The notes beneath the pieces were generated by a model. It saw nothing but the letters and a program-made list of their open reading frames with translations. It did not search any database and was not told the origin of the DNA. A stretch of 64,000 nt of DNA. It comes from Hydrococcus rivularis NIES-593. Its GTDB lineage: Bacteria; Cyanobacteriota; Cyanobacteriia; Cyanobacteriales; Microcystaceae. How positions within the stretch are numbered: position 1 is the first letter of the stretch; each line of letters opens with the position of its first letter. Where the stretch lies: contig NZ_MRCB01000004.1 of NCBI RefSeq assembly GCF_001904635.1, positions 159,284-223,283 of the forward strand, written 5' to 3'. The position numbers and the translations under genes were made by a program. This document shows, one piece after another, positions 35,141-43,949 of the stretch.

Positions 35141-35479
35141 ACCCGAAGTTTCTCAAGTCTTTTCCTTCAAGTTTTTCAGAACGAAGGAGAAAAATCTCCA
35201 GTAAAACTACAGAATTACGCAAGCGGAATTTTGTGCCAGTATCCGCAAAATTACGGTCAGTATAAATACTTATTTATAACCTCAAGCTCGACGTTGCCTT
35301 ATTTGTTAAGTCCTTTGTCCTTTCCCCTTTCCCCTAATGACAGATGACTATCCCGCGCGTGAAATGGGCAACTGTCGCTTGAGTGGGTGGGGACTAGAAA
35401 ATTCGCGATCGCTAATTGCTAACTAACCCTGGGAAACTAAGAGAGCGAGGTAGAATCTTATAAATTTTTGCAAATATAA
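35141..35479. other. Non-coding interval upstream of the hypothetical gene
   Basis: AT-rich spacer of about 340 bp with a short CCTTTCCCCTTTCCCC word of the dispersed pyrimidine-rich type near 35320. No gene or strong hairpin is seen. Confidence 0.4.
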
Positions 35480-35564
35480 TGGGCGGAGAGAGACTCGAAC
35501 TCTCATGCCTTTAGAGGGCGGCAGATTTTGAGTCTGCTGCGTCTACCAATTTCGCCATCCGCCC
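35480..35564 (-). tRNA. tRNA-Leu (anticodon CAA)
   Basis: On the minus strand the 85-nt cloverleaf has a GGGCGGA/TCCGCCC acceptor stem, a D-loop with AATTGGTAGACG, a GCAGA/TCTGC anticodon stem with loop CTCAAAA (anticodon CAA, reading UUG), a long variable arm typical of class II tRNAs and a GTTCGAGTC T-arm. CCA is not encoded. The 5' end overlaps the last 22 bases of the M48 peptidase gene on the same strand. Confidence 0.95.
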
Positions 35565-36418
35565 TTGGAATCGGCCTTTTGATTATACTCTATTTGGCGA
35601 CGTTGCAACAAGCGTTGATAGTCTTGAGAGCTTGCCCAGCGATCGATTTCCCTAGCTCGCAGGACGGGGACGGGATGAGTTAGTTGAGCGGTTTGAGCGG
35701 TTTTGAGCATCTGACCCAATTCGGTTTCGCTAATAGCGTCGTATGCCCTAGCTTGTTCGATAAAGGCATCTAGGTTTAATTGAGGCGCAAGGGTAGGGGA
35801 ACCGCCAGTCAGTTTCATTAGCACTGACATGACCACCTTGGGGTCTTGAATGGCTAGGAGTGCAGCCCTATCGCAGCTAAATTCCGCACATCTGACCCAC
35901 TGTAGCAATTGTTCTCTTAAAGACTGAGCGATAACCGCTCCCCAACTTGGCAGCAAACCTGCTGCTAACACCACAATATTGACTAGGGTCAGGTAAACTC
36001 CATGTTCGCACTTGAGATGTCCCAACTCGTGTGCCATTACTGCCTGAATTTCTTCTGGGGTCAGCATCTCGATTAGTGAGGTATGCAAGACTATAAAAGG
36101 CTGTTTCCCTCGCATAGCAAAGGTGTAGGCGTTGGGAATGGGGTTTTGCTGAACGTATAGCTGAGGCGGTTCTAGATCGAGAATTTGACAGGCTTCTAGT
36201 AGTAGTTTATGCAGGTGGGGTAGTTGATTTTTCCCAACGAGAATGCTAGAAGCGATATTGTTGAGATAGAAAAATTGTTCTGCTACCGGACCGAGTAGAC
36301 TGCGAACCAGGATGTCCAATCCCGGTAATTGTTTGAGTGCAGTTGTGGCTTGTAGGTCTAGGGGATGGCGAAAGTCGTCAGCCCTAAGACCGATTAGTTG
36401 CGTTTTAGAGAATCCCAT
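35543..36418 (-). CDS. M48 family metallopeptidase
   Basis: The 291-residue protein has the zinc site HELGH (130-134) with third ligand E179 in RCAEFSCDRAA, and two hydrophobic stretches around residues 143-165. The family includes HtpX and Ste24-like membrane-associated proteases. The last codons run into the 5' end of tRNA-Leu (stop codon at 35543), so mRNA and tRNA overlap by 22 bases. It follows the TPR gene by 23 bp and is probably co-transcribed with it. Confidence 0.88.
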   Translation of the reverse strand: MGFSKTQLIGLRADDFRHPLDLQATTALKQLPGLDILVRSLLGPVAEQFFYLNNIASSILVGKNQLPHLHKLLLEACQILDLEPPQLYVQQNPIPNAYTFAMRGKQPFIVLHTSLIEMLTPEEIQAVMAHELGHLKCEHGVYLTLVNIVVLAAGLLPSWGAVIAQSLREQLLQWVRCAEFSCDRAALLAIQDPKVVMSVLMKLTGGSPTLAPQLNLDAFIEQARAYDAISETELGQMLKTAQTAQLTHPVPVLRAREIDRWASSQDYQRLLQRRQIEYNQKADSKGGWRNW

Positions 36419-36441
36419 AGCTGCTCGATCGATACTCTAGT

Positions 36442-36864
36442 TTATGAGGTTAGCAGCCAGCTTTTGACTCGCTCTAAGCTTTTCCAGTCAGGTTTTCTGG
36501 TTAACCCATCTTCAATATTTTCTTCTATATCTTGACGGATTTGCGCGTCGAGTGACATCATTTGTTGGGCTGCTTCGATGTGTTGTCGAACGCCTGCCGT
36601 TCCCGTCTCCAGCATGGCTACGGACAGGTTGATGCGGGCTTGTGGCGCTCTACTATCGAGTTTAACGCTTTTCTGAGCAGCTTTTAATGCTAGCTTGGGT
36701 TTATCGGTTAAGAGATATAACCAAGCTAGACTCGACCACGCTGCTGCATTTTTGGAAGCGCGATCGCAAATATCCTGAAAAACAGGAATTAAATCTTCTG
36801 GTTTTTCGCCAGCTTTGTAGCGTTCTATGCCGTTTTCTAGAAGGGAAGTAGCCGAGTCAGTCAT
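36442..36864 (-). CDS. TPR-repeat protein
   Basis: The 140-residue protein is all-helical, with two to three tetratricopeptide units (for example AAAWSSLAWLYLLTDKPKLALKAAQKSVKLDSR, about 40-72, as two adjacent helices). It has no signal peptide, is likely a cytosolic protein-interaction scaffold and has relatives across cyanobacteria. It lies between the IscA-like and M48 genes on one strand. Confidence 0.8.
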   Translation of the reverse strand: MTDSATSLLENGIERYKAGEKPEDLIPVFQDICDRASKNAAAWSSLAWLYLLTDKPKLALKAAQKSVKLDSRAPQARINLSVAMLETGTAGVRQHIEAAQQMMSLDAQIRQDIEENIEDGLTRKPDWKSLERVKSWLLTS

Positions 36865-36894
36865 CCGATGTTAATGTTTTTCGCTCTTATGGAA

Positions 36895-36927
36895 GTAATC
36901 GAGACAAATAAGTTTTGTCCCGATTAC
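36895..36927 (-). other. Long hairpin between the IscA-like and TPR genes
   Basis: GTAATCGAGACAA and TTGTCCCGATTAC form a 13-bp stem with a 7-base loop. The single mismatch on the plus strand becomes a G-U pair in minus-strand RNA, so the structure fits the transcript of the flanking genes. There is no T-run; it is more likely a processing or stability element than a terminator. Confidence 0.5.
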
Positions 36928-36964
36928 TAAGAATAAGCGATTGAGGTAACAAAAGCCAATTAGG

Positions 36965-37321
36965 CTATACGCCAAAGGATTTACCGCAACCACAGGTTTG
37001 AGAGGCGTTTGGGTTGGTGAATTGGAATCCACCACCAATCATGGCATCGCTGTAATCGAGCATTAGACCGTAGAGATAAAGAAGGCTCTTGCGATCGCAC
37101 ACGAGCTTAAAACCATCATAATCAAATACTTCATCGTGTTCGGTAATCTTACTAACGTCTTCAAAATCCATCATGTAAGACATGCCAGAACACCCGCCCT
37201 GACGAACGCCAACCCGCAAACAAAGGTCTTTTCCTTGTTGTTGCCGCAATTTAAGAACGTGATTGAGTGCTGCTTGTGACAGTTGAATTCCTTTTGATTG
37301 GGTCTGAGTTGTTTGTGTCAT
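36965..37321 (-). CDS. A-type iron-sulfur carrier (IscA/SufA family)
   Basis: The 118-residue protein has the three conserved cysteines in [10 protein letters not shown] (about 48-57) and the C-terminal TCGCGKSF, with the family's usual length. It accepts and delivers iron-sulfur clusters in the cytosol. Sequence resembles the cyanobacterial IscA branch more than SufA, from memory. No suf or isc operon genes are adjacent. Confidence 0.92.
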   Translation of the reverse strand: MTQTTQTQSKGIQLSQAALNHVLKLRQQQGKDLCLRVGVRQGGCSGMSYMMDFEDVSKITEHDEVFDYDGFKLVCDRKSLLYLYGLMLDYSDAMIGGGFQFTNPNASQTCGCGKSFGV

Positions 37322-37450
37322 CTGTCTGAGTGACTCCTAATAGCGATCGGCTACTAAAGTTTTTTTATTTTCTATGATAACGAGTTTAGATCGATCTCTT
37401 TGATTGAAATAACTTCTTATTCTTGAATTCCTCTAAGTTTAACAATTTGA

Positions 37451-37484
37451 TTAAAAAAATACTCGGCGGAAAGACCGTCCGAGT
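37451..37484 (-). terminator. Rho-independent terminator of the RRM gene
   Basis: On the minus strand ACTCGGACGG pairs with CCGCCGAGT (one bulged base, 5-base loop), followed directly by TATTTTTTT. It lies 115 bp after the RRM stop codon. Confidence 0.8.
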
Positions 37485-37598
37485 TCAATTAAGAAGTTTA
37501 AAAAAAACACTGCTACGATAAAAAACGTACCAATTAAACTACCAGCTTTTAATGAATATATTATCGAAATCTGGGTTTTTAGTACGCCAAGAAAAGTT

Positions 37599-37898
37599 TT
37601 AGTAGCGGCGAGAATATTTTTGGTTGCCTCTGTCGCTAGAAGACGACCGTTTATCTTCACGAGGTCTGGCTTTGCTAACTTTTAAGCTACGCCCAATCCA
37701 CTTAGCCCCATCCAAGGCTTGAATAGCCGCAGTTTCTTCAGCTTCCGTATCCATTTCCACAAAAGCGAAACCGCGAACGCGACCTGTTTCTCGATCCATC
37801 GGTAGTCTTACGCTTTTGACAGTGCCGTAATCTGCAAAAACTTGTTTTAAGTCGTCTTGACTAACTTCGTAGGGTAAATTACCAATAAAGATGGACAT
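37599..37898 (-). CDS. RRM-type RNA-binding protein (cyanobacterial Rbp)
   Basis: The 99-residue protein has one RNA-recognition motif with RNP2 IFIGNLPY (3-10) and RNP1 RGFAFVEM (about 43-50), then a short arginine/serine-rich tail ending in KYSRRY. Cyanobacterial Rbp proteins of this kind are cold- and light-responsive and bind mRNA. ATG 37898 starts the canonical MSIFIGNLP; the longer frame from 37925 is not needed. It has a long spacer upstream (37899-38132), as these genes usually have a regulated leader, and its own terminator. Confidence 0.92.
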   Translation of the reverse strand: MSIFIGNLPYEVSQDDLKQVFADYGTVKSVRLPMDRETGRVRGFAFVEMDTEAEETAAIQALDGAKWIGRSLKVSKARPREDKRSSSSDRGNQKYSRRY

Positions 37899-38132
37899 GA
37901 TGTCTCTCCGAGCGGAAAATTTCAAGAATTAGATTCGGAGAGACGTTACCTAATAGAGGGAGAACGAACTGCATTGCCGAATTTAACTCTTACGCCCAAA
38001 GTTTAACACAGGTAAGCGGGTCGTGACGCAGTTAATTGATTGATTTTTCTCTAACTTGATAATTAGCTATGCTTTTTAGATTAGTAGATTGGCGCGAATG
38101 TAGCTTAATAGAAATATTGCCAACTTAGAGCC

Positions 38133-40601
38133 TTAATAACAAGTCAGATTTTCTTGTAGAGTTGAGAGTTGAATTTGAGAAAAATATTGACGTTGAAATT
38201 GCTCTTCTCTGACGGCTTCTATGAATCGATTAATTGTCATTTTCATTTCTTGAGAAATCTCGGAGTAACAATAATGGATTTGCACAAAACCATCGTGCTT
38301 TTGACACTTAAAACCCAGCTGAGAAAGTGCTTCTAAACCCAGGGCGAGGGTGCGATCGCTCAATTCTAATTTATCTTGTAATTGTTTTAGAGTAATGGTT
38401 TTTCCCGTGCGATTGAGATATTTAGCAATACCGATTAACTGTTGCCAAATTCGATGGGGATCGATTGGCTGTGGTGCTTGATAAGCCAGAGCGAGTTTTT
38501 CTTTTTGTGCGATCGCAATTCGATATTCTTTCTGAATTTCATTCCAACTCGTAGGACAATCTTCGATCGGTTTAAATGGTAAATTAGGAATTCTAAGCTC
38601 GCAAGAATTCTGGCTATTTCTGCGATCGAACAAAGAGTCTTCAACGAAATTGCTTATGAATTCTGTCAAAGGAATGCTCGGTCTGATATCAATTAAACGC
38701 ACTTCATAACATTTTTCATAGGTATTAAAGTCAAGTTCGACAATTGCATCGCAACGTCGTTCCAAAGGAATTTCGTCTTTATAATGTCCCCACCACATTC
38801 CAGGAAAACCATTTTTGCTAGAATCATCCCAAATTTTAAAAGTTGTTTTTATGTAGGGGATTTTTTCTCCTCTAAAATCTTGAGTATTCTGATGCCGAAC
38901 GTTCTCAAACCAACAGTTTTTAATTAATAATTTTGGGGACAGATTTCCCATACCACAAGGTTCAATTAATTTCAGTTCTCGGAACAAAGATTTCCCTAAT
39001 TCAGAAACTGTTACGATTAAATCGGCTTGGATAATGGGTTGCTTTAAAGCTAAGTTTGTGTATTTTTGACGTAACTGGCAATCAATCGCTTCGCGAAATA
39101 AAGGAATATTTTCTGCAAGCAAACTCAATCCCGCTGCAAAAGGATGACCTCCAAATCGATGTAATAAATGAGCTTGCGATTCTACTAGCTCGTACAAATT
39201 AATATTGTTAGCAGAACGCGCAGAACCCCTGGCAATTTTGGATTTTGGATTGGGAATTGGAGATTGGGGATTAGGTAATTTTTTCCCCATCTCAGAAATC
39301 CCCCCGTCTCCCCTGCTTTCCGACTTCCGACTTCCGACTTCCGACTTCCGACTTCTGCCCCAGATCCCCGTCTCCCTCTCCTCATCCTCGGCAACACTTA
39401 ATAAAATTGTTGGTCGATTGTATTCCTGAGCGATTTGTCCTGCAACTAATCCCAATACGCCACTTTGCCATTGAGAATCTTCTAAAACTATTACGCTTGT
39501 AGTCGATAAATCAATGCGGGATAGTTGCTTTTTGACTTGTTCGATAACATCTTTTTGCAATGCTTTGCGGCGGGTATTGGCTAATTCTGCTGCTTCTGCC
39601 AATTGTTTACAACGTTTGGCATCTCGACTGGTAAGTAATTCAACGCAGAAACTCGCCTCGCCGTGAATGCGACTGACGGCGTTAATTCTCGGTCCTAACC
39701 CAAAGGAAATATCTGTCGGGCGATCGCCATTTTTTTGACAGAATTCTAATAAAAAAGTGACGCCGGGACGAGTTGGCTTCTGATTTCTGTCTGAGGAGGA
39801 TCGTTGTTGTAATTTTTGAATACCTTTTTGGGCTAGATAGCGACAATCTCCACTCAATTGGACTAAATCGGCAATCAAACCAATTGCAACTAAATCTAAT
39901 AATTCTTCTATAGGTTGTTGAGGAATATCGGGGAAAGTTTGATAAAGCGCTTCTACTAATTTATAGGCAACGGCTACGCCAGAGAGATGAAATAAGGGAT
40001 GACTTTCAGCAAAATAGCGGGGATTGATAATAGAAATAACTGGAGGTCTTTCTTCAGGAAGCGTATGATGGTCAGTAATAATAATATCTATTCCTAGTTG
40101 GTTAGCATAAATGATTTCGTTTAGATTGGTGCTTCCCGTGTCGCAAGTAACGATGAGTTTCGTTCCTGATGCTGCTAATTTATCGATTCCCGCACAATTT
40201 AAACCGTGAGATTCGGTGAGGCGATTGGGGATATAATAACTGAGTTGTTGGTGTTGGGTAAAAAACTCTCCCAATCCCTCCCAAAGAACGCTAGTGGCTG
40301 TTATTCCATCCGCATCAAAGTCTCCCCAAATTGTTACTTTTTCTCCTTTCTCGCGAGCGTTTAAAAGACGTTGAATTGCTCGCTTCATTTCTTGTCCAAA
40401 GGCAAAAGGACTGGTGGGTCGATAGGCATTTGGATCGAGAAATTCGATTAATTGTTGATGCTCTCGGATTCCCCGCTGCCACAAAATTTGTGCTGCATGC
40501 TTTCCGTTTGAACCAGGCGTATAAAATCGAATGGCTTCAATAAACCAGGTAGGAATTTCTTGTAGCGGTGAAATTTGCCATTGCGGTTGAAGCATCGTCA
40601 A
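38133..40601 (-). CDS. recJ: Single-stranded-DNA exonuclease RecJ with in-frame repeat insertion
   Basis: The 822-residue protein has the DHH phosphoesterase motifs DFDADG (94-99), CDTG (153-156) and TDHH (176-179), the DHHA1 ARGSARS and HRFGGHPFAAGLS blocks, an OB domain and a cyanobacterial C-terminal extension. It degrades single-stranded DNA 5' to 3' in recombination and repair. Between about residue 400 and 455, just before ARGSARS, lies a low-complexity insert absent from ordinary RecJ. It is encoded by five perfect TTCCGAC heptamers (39318-39352, plus strand) and by dispersed-repeat sequence. The frame is currently preserved. Confidence 0.93.
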   Translation of the reverse strand: MTMLQPQWQISPLQEIPTWFIEAIRFYTPGSNGKHAAQILWQRGIREHQQLIEFLDPNAYRPTSPFAFGQEMKRAIQRLLNAREKGEKVTIWGDFDADGITATSVLWEGLGEFFTQHQQLSYYIPNRLTESHGLNCAGIDKLAASGTKLIVTCDTGSTNLNEIIYANQLGIDIIITDHHTLPEERPPVISIINPRYFAESHPLFHLSGVAVAYKLVEALYQTFPDIPQQPIEELLDLVAIGLIADLVQLSGDCRYLAQKGIQKLQQRSSSDRNQKPTRPGVTFLLEFCQKNGDRPTDISFGLGPRINAVSRIHGEASFCVELLTSRDAKRCKQLAEAAELANTRRKALQKDVIEQVKKQLSRIDLSTTSVIVLEDSQWQSGVLGLVAGQIAQEYNRPTILLSVAEDEERETGIWGRSRKSEVGSRKSESRGDGGISEMGKKLPNPQSPIPNPKSKIARGSARSANNINLYELVESQAHLLHRFGGHPFAAGLSLLAENIPLFREAIDCQLRQKYTNLALKQPIIQADLIVTVSELGKSLFRELKLIEPCGMGNLSPKLLIKNCWFENVRHQNTQDFRGEKIPYIKTTFKIWDDSSKNGFPGMWWGHYKDEIPLERRCDAIVELDFNTYEKCYEVRLIDIRPSIPLTEFISNFVEDSLFDRRNSQNSCELRIPNLPFKPIEDCPTSWNEIQKEYRIAIAQKEKLALAYQAPQPIDPHRIWQQLIGIAKYLNRTGKTITLKQLQDKLELSDRTLALGLEALSQLGFKCQKHDGFVQIHYCYSEISQEMKMTINRFIEAVREEQFQRQYFSQIQLSTLQENLTCY
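39236..39395. repeat. STRR heptamers and dispersed repeat inside recJ
   Basis: Plus-strand sequence contains TTTTGGATTGGGAATTGG-type words, CCCCATCTC and CCCCCGTCTCCCC runs, and five tandem TTCCGAC copies at 39318-39352. In frame it encodes repeated RKSEVGS and PNPQSPIPNPKSK segments. Confidence 0.8.
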
Positions 40602-40791
40602 GCGATATTTTGGATTGTGTCTAGAGATAATTTTGCTATTTTTTAAGTTAAGAAAAATGGCAGAAATTATTGTTTGGGCAGTGTTTTTATGTTATTTTAT
40701 TTTTAAGTCAATTTATTCATAATAGGGATCTTGGGATATTGTAACAAACAATCATTTTCCATTATTCAATAACATATCACAAATTCAAGAA

Positions 40792-40807
40792 AAAAGCGAT
40801 CGCTTTT
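40792..40807 (-). terminator. HIP1-centred palindrome, probable terminator
   Basis: AAAAGCGATCGCTTTT is a perfect 16-bp palindrome (a HIP1 octamer with A/T arms) and minus-strand RNA continues with T residues. It lies 64 bp after the GT2 gene at 40871. Confidence 0.5.
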
Positions 40808-40870
40808 AATTAATCTCAACATATCGTGTATCTATCTAGAATTTTATCGGCTAGCCCCAAGAGAAAAAAC

Positions 40871-41842
40871 CTAAAATCGCCGTTTGCTAGCTGCATCTAT
40901 CTCCGAGCGACGCAACCTCAATTGAATATCTTCTAAAAGCTTTCGATTGACCGACATCAAATCGGCAACCAAACCAAACATCCATAACTGAAAGCCGATG
41001 AGAATCAGGATCGCAGCAAACACCAAACTGGGAACGCGGGGTTTTTCGGGGCTATCGCCAAAGATTCCTAAATATAGCGTCAACCAGCGCAAACAGAGAA
41101 TAAAGCCTAAAGAGAAAGGCACGCTCCCCAGCGTCATAAAAAACTGAAGGGGACGATAGGTCATAAAAATGCGAATAATCGTCACAATAGAGCGCTGGAT
41201 GTAAGAGGGAATGCTTTTAACCAGACGCGACGGTCGCAAATAATCATTAGTCCTAATCGGAACGGAAGTAATCGCCATTCCCTTCTGTCCTGCCTGAATA
41301 ATCGTTTCCAAAGTATAGGTATATTCGTTAAAAACATTCATCTGGAGGGCGGCATTGCGGCTGATGGCGCGAAAACCGCTCGGCGCATCGGGAATATCGG
41401 TTCTACTGGCGATGCGAACCACCCAACTTCCCAATTTTTGTAGGAACTTTTTGACAGGAGAGAAATGTTTGATATCTTGAATGGGTCGAGCGCCAACGAC
41501 AATCTCTGCCGTCCCTGCTAAAATAGGCTCGATCAGTTTCGGAATATCGTCGGCACAGTACTGATTGTCGGCATCGGTATTGACAATAATATCCGCCCCT
41601 GCTAGCAAACAGGCTTCTATTCCTGCCATAAAAGCTTTGGCAAGGCCTTGGTTGTGGTCGAAGTTTACGATATGATCGACACCGCAGGCTTTCGCAACTT
41701 CTACAGTGCGATCGAAGCTACCATCGTTGATAATCAGCCATTCTACCCGATCGATGCCGGGAATTTGACGGGGGAGTTGAGAAAGGGTCAATCCTAGCGT
41801 TGCTTCTTCGTTGTAACAAGGAATTTGAATAATCAGTTTCAT
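40871..41842 (-). CDS. Family 2 glycosyltransferase with two C-terminal TM helices
   Basis: The 323-residue protein has a GT-A domain with IQIPCYNEEATL, INDGSFDRT and NTDADNQY motifs, followed by two helices (about 238-305). It resembles DPM1-like enzymes that make polyprenyl-phosphate sugars. A repeat element and a GT-C type membrane protein gene lie directly upstream on the same strand, so the pair mirrors the GT2/GT39 pairs at 2-6 kb. Substrate unknown. Confidence 0.9.
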   Translation of the reverse strand: MKLIIQIPCYNEEATLGLTLSQLPRQIPGIDRVEWLIINDGSFDRTVEVAKACGVDHIVNFDHNQGLAKAFMAGIEACLLAGADIIVNTDADNQYCADDIPKLIEPILAGTAEIVVGARPIQDIKHFSPVKKFLQKLGSWVVRIASRTDIPDAPSGFRAISRNAALQMNVFNEYTYTLETIIQAGQKGMAITSVPIRTNDYLRPSRLVKSIPSYIQRSIVTIIRIFMTYRPLQFFMTLGSVPFSLGFILCLRWLTLYLGIFGDSPEKPRVPSLVFAAILILIGFQLWMFGLVADLMSVNRKLLEDIQLRLRRSEIDAASKRRF

Positions 41843-41865
41843 TTCAGTTGTTGGTTATTCGATTT

Positions 41866-41990
41866 TGAATGAAAGGATTTTAGATTTTGGATTGGTTAGT
41901 AGTTAGTAGTTAATTGTCTCCCAGTCTCTCAGTCCCCTTGTCTCCCTCTATCCCGACACTCCCAACTCTCCCCACACTCCTCCTACTCCC
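41866..41990. repeat. Dispersed pyrimidine-rich repeat
   Basis: GAAAGGATTTTAGATTTTGG and TTAGTAGTTAGTAG modules followed by CTCCC, CTTGTCTCCC and CACACTCC words, in the same order as the copy at about 1728. Confidence 0.7.
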
Positions 41991-43470
41991 CCATCTCCCG
42001 CCAGCCTCGAACCAATAGCCAAATCCCCAGTCCGACTAGGATGATGGCAATGACAAACCCTACCCAAATAGGGATACCTGCAGCGGGCAAAACCCACCAC
42101 CAAACAGCAACGATTCTCAAAAGATCCGAACTTGCCAAATTGCCGCTTCCTGGAGGTTCGCCAACGCCGCGAATTACTTCAGCCACATTCGAGGTAAAGG
42201 CAGCGCCCAGTTGGCGGAAAGCAGCCCCCCAAGCGTTGAATAGCGGTGCATCTAGGGGATCTCCCCATAAAGCTATAGCTTTAGCAAAATCGCCGCGATC
42301 GCTAGCCTCAGCATAGTAACGTTGATAATAGGAAACTAAGGTCGGAGCATTCCAAAACAACCCTAGTAAAGTCAAAGCAACAATCCAGTCCCACCATTTC
42401 TTCTCTAGAACTGCGACTAAGGCTAAGAGTGCGGGCAGGGCAGGAACGAGAAAGCGCGGTCCCCAATTCCAGCCCCTGAAGATCCAAAAGGAATGAAGTA
42501 CTAAATAACCTAAAAAGATTCCCAATAGCAGAAGGGCTTCTAGAGGTTTCGTTCTAAAGGCTTTGCGAAATCCGTAAATTGCCAAAATCGTAGGCGGACA
42601 GTACCAAATCAATCCACCGCCAGCCCCAGGACTAAAAAGCATGCCGAGCAATCGTTCTGGCATACCTGATAGTTGAATGCGATCGCTACTTTGACCGCTA
42701 CCAAAAAAACTTTCAAAGCGCAAGTAGTTGTATCCCATGTAGAAAAGTATGCCCACTCCCGTCCCCATGAGGGGAGTAATAACGGTTCGCCAGGAATATT
42801 GTTTGCACAAAAAATAAAAAGACACCAGAGGTCCGATAACGATCCCGGCGGGTTTGGCTGTAATGGCTAAACCGGCTAGAATACTCGCCCCTGCCTGTTC
42901 TCGATAAGTTTTTCCTAAAGCCAGATAGATACTAGCAGTCGTCAATAAAGCCAGTAGAGGTTCGGCAAAAAACTCGCGAGAGTAAACTATGGCAGTCGTA
43001 CCGAATGCGTAGCCTATAGCAGCCAGATAGGCACCTCTTTTTGAGCTTCCCATTCGCAGGGCTAGCAAAGCAACTAAGGAGGTGGTAATAGCCGTCAGCA
43101 AAAGGGGCAGGACAAGGGCGCAGAGGGTAGCAGTGTAGCGCGTGGGGAGTCCCAATATATTCCCTACCACAATGCCAACGACAACAAAAGGAGTGGCTAG
43201 GATAGGTAGCAGAGGATATCGGATCGAGTAATATTCACCGCCGCGCCCGGGTACTCCTATTTGCGGTCCGGTACTGAAGTTTCCTTCGGTTACTATCGAG
43301 TAAGAGACCCAGAACATATCGTTGCCATCGATGCCCCAGATACCGGGTTTTAAAAAGGCTAAATAAATTAACGCTACGCCAATTCCAAGGGCTAGAGAAA
43401 TCTTGAATACCTGTTGGTTGCTATCTGGATCGTCTTGTTTGAGAGAGTAAATTTCATCTTTATCTGTCAT
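41983..43470 (-). CDS. Polytopic membrane protein, putative GT-C glycosyltransferase
   Basis: The 495-residue protein has about 11-12 hydrophobic helices and a GIDGNDMFWVSYSI segment in the first external loop (about residue 48-61), whose aspartates sit where GT-C enzymes carry their catalytic acids. It has no long soluble tail. It is the partner of the GT2 gene downstream on the same strand. It could equally be an uncharacterised transporter-like protein; the GT-C assignment rests on topology and context. Confidence 0.65.
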   Translation of the reverse strand: MTDKDEIYSLKQDDPDSNQQVFKISLALGIGVALIYLAFLKPGIWGIDGNDMFWVSYSIVTEGNFSTGPQIGVPGRGGEYYSIRYPLLPILATPFVVVGIVVGNILGLPTRYTATLCALVLPLLLTAITTSLVALLALRMGSSKRGAYLAAIGYAFGTTAIVYSREFFAEPLLALLTTASIYLALGKTYREQAGASILAGLAITAKPAGIVIGPLVSFYFLCKQYSWRTVITPLMGTGVGILFYMGYNYLRFESFFGSGQSSDRIQLSGMPERLLGMLFSPGAGGGLIWYCPPTILAIYGFRKAFRTKPLEALLLLGIFLGYLVLHSFWIFRGWNWGPRFLVPALPALLALVAVLEKKWWDWIVALTLLGLFWNAPTLVSYYQRYYAEASDRGDFAKAIALWGDPLDAPLFNAWGAAFRQLGAAFTSNVAEVIRGVGEPPGSGNLASSDLLRIVAVWWWVLPAAGIPIWVGFVIAIILVGLGIWLLVRGWREMGE

Positions 43471-43575
43471 GGAAATACTCTATCGAGGCTGTTATGGAAG
43501 CACTTCAGCTTTTTGGAAACCGAGCCTAACTCAATCAATATAGCTTATCGGCTACCCAACAGCTATTAACTCAAA

Positions 43576-43925
43576 CTACTCAATTTTCAGTTGCGCTTCT
43601 CTACTTAAATTTCCATGAATGGCTAGCCAAATACAGGGAGGATTGACCGTGGTATGTTCGACTCGATGTTTTTGATGGGCTTTGCTTTGATAAACAGATA
43701 ATCTCCTGCTTTAAGCTGGATTCTAGAACCATCTTCATAGGAAAGTTCTGCTTCTCCTTGTAGAAGAATTACCCATTCATCTTTTTCTTGGTCGTACCAT
43801 TGCCCTGGTGGGGTATTTTGTCCGGTAGAAATGATGCGTTCTATAAGAAGGTTATTAGCCGATAGTAAAGGCTCAAAGAATTCTTCGTCGGGCAAGAATG
43901 AAGGTAAGTCAAAAATATTAGCCAT
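43576..43925 (-). pseudogene. Cupin-domain protein frameshifted by a 5-bp duplication
   Basis: The open frame (43925-43623, 100 residues) is a single cupin barrel (WVILLQGEAELSYEDG, KAGDYLFI) that loses its normal end. At about 43680 the bases AAAGC are repeated in tandem. Removing one copy restores a continuous frame reading AHQKHRVEHTTVNPPCIWLAIHG, which supplies the third metal-ligand histidines and ends near 43576. The natural protein would be about 114 residues. The present product lacks the conserved final strands and is probably inactive. Confidence 0.82.
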
Positions 43926-43949
43926 AGGTATTGCTAATTGCTAGAGTGG

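Noticed and set aside
37451..37660. 69-residue hydrophobic open frame after the RRM gene
   Set aside because: It overlaps the RRM C terminus and its end covers the RRM gene's rho-independent terminator; the sequence has no own ribosome site. It is a by-product of the AT-rich terminator region.
39318..39352. CRISPR array candidate (regular repeats)
   Set aside because: The repeats are 7 bp and directly tandem, without spacers. No cas gene or 25-40 bp repeat-spacer pattern was seen anywhere.
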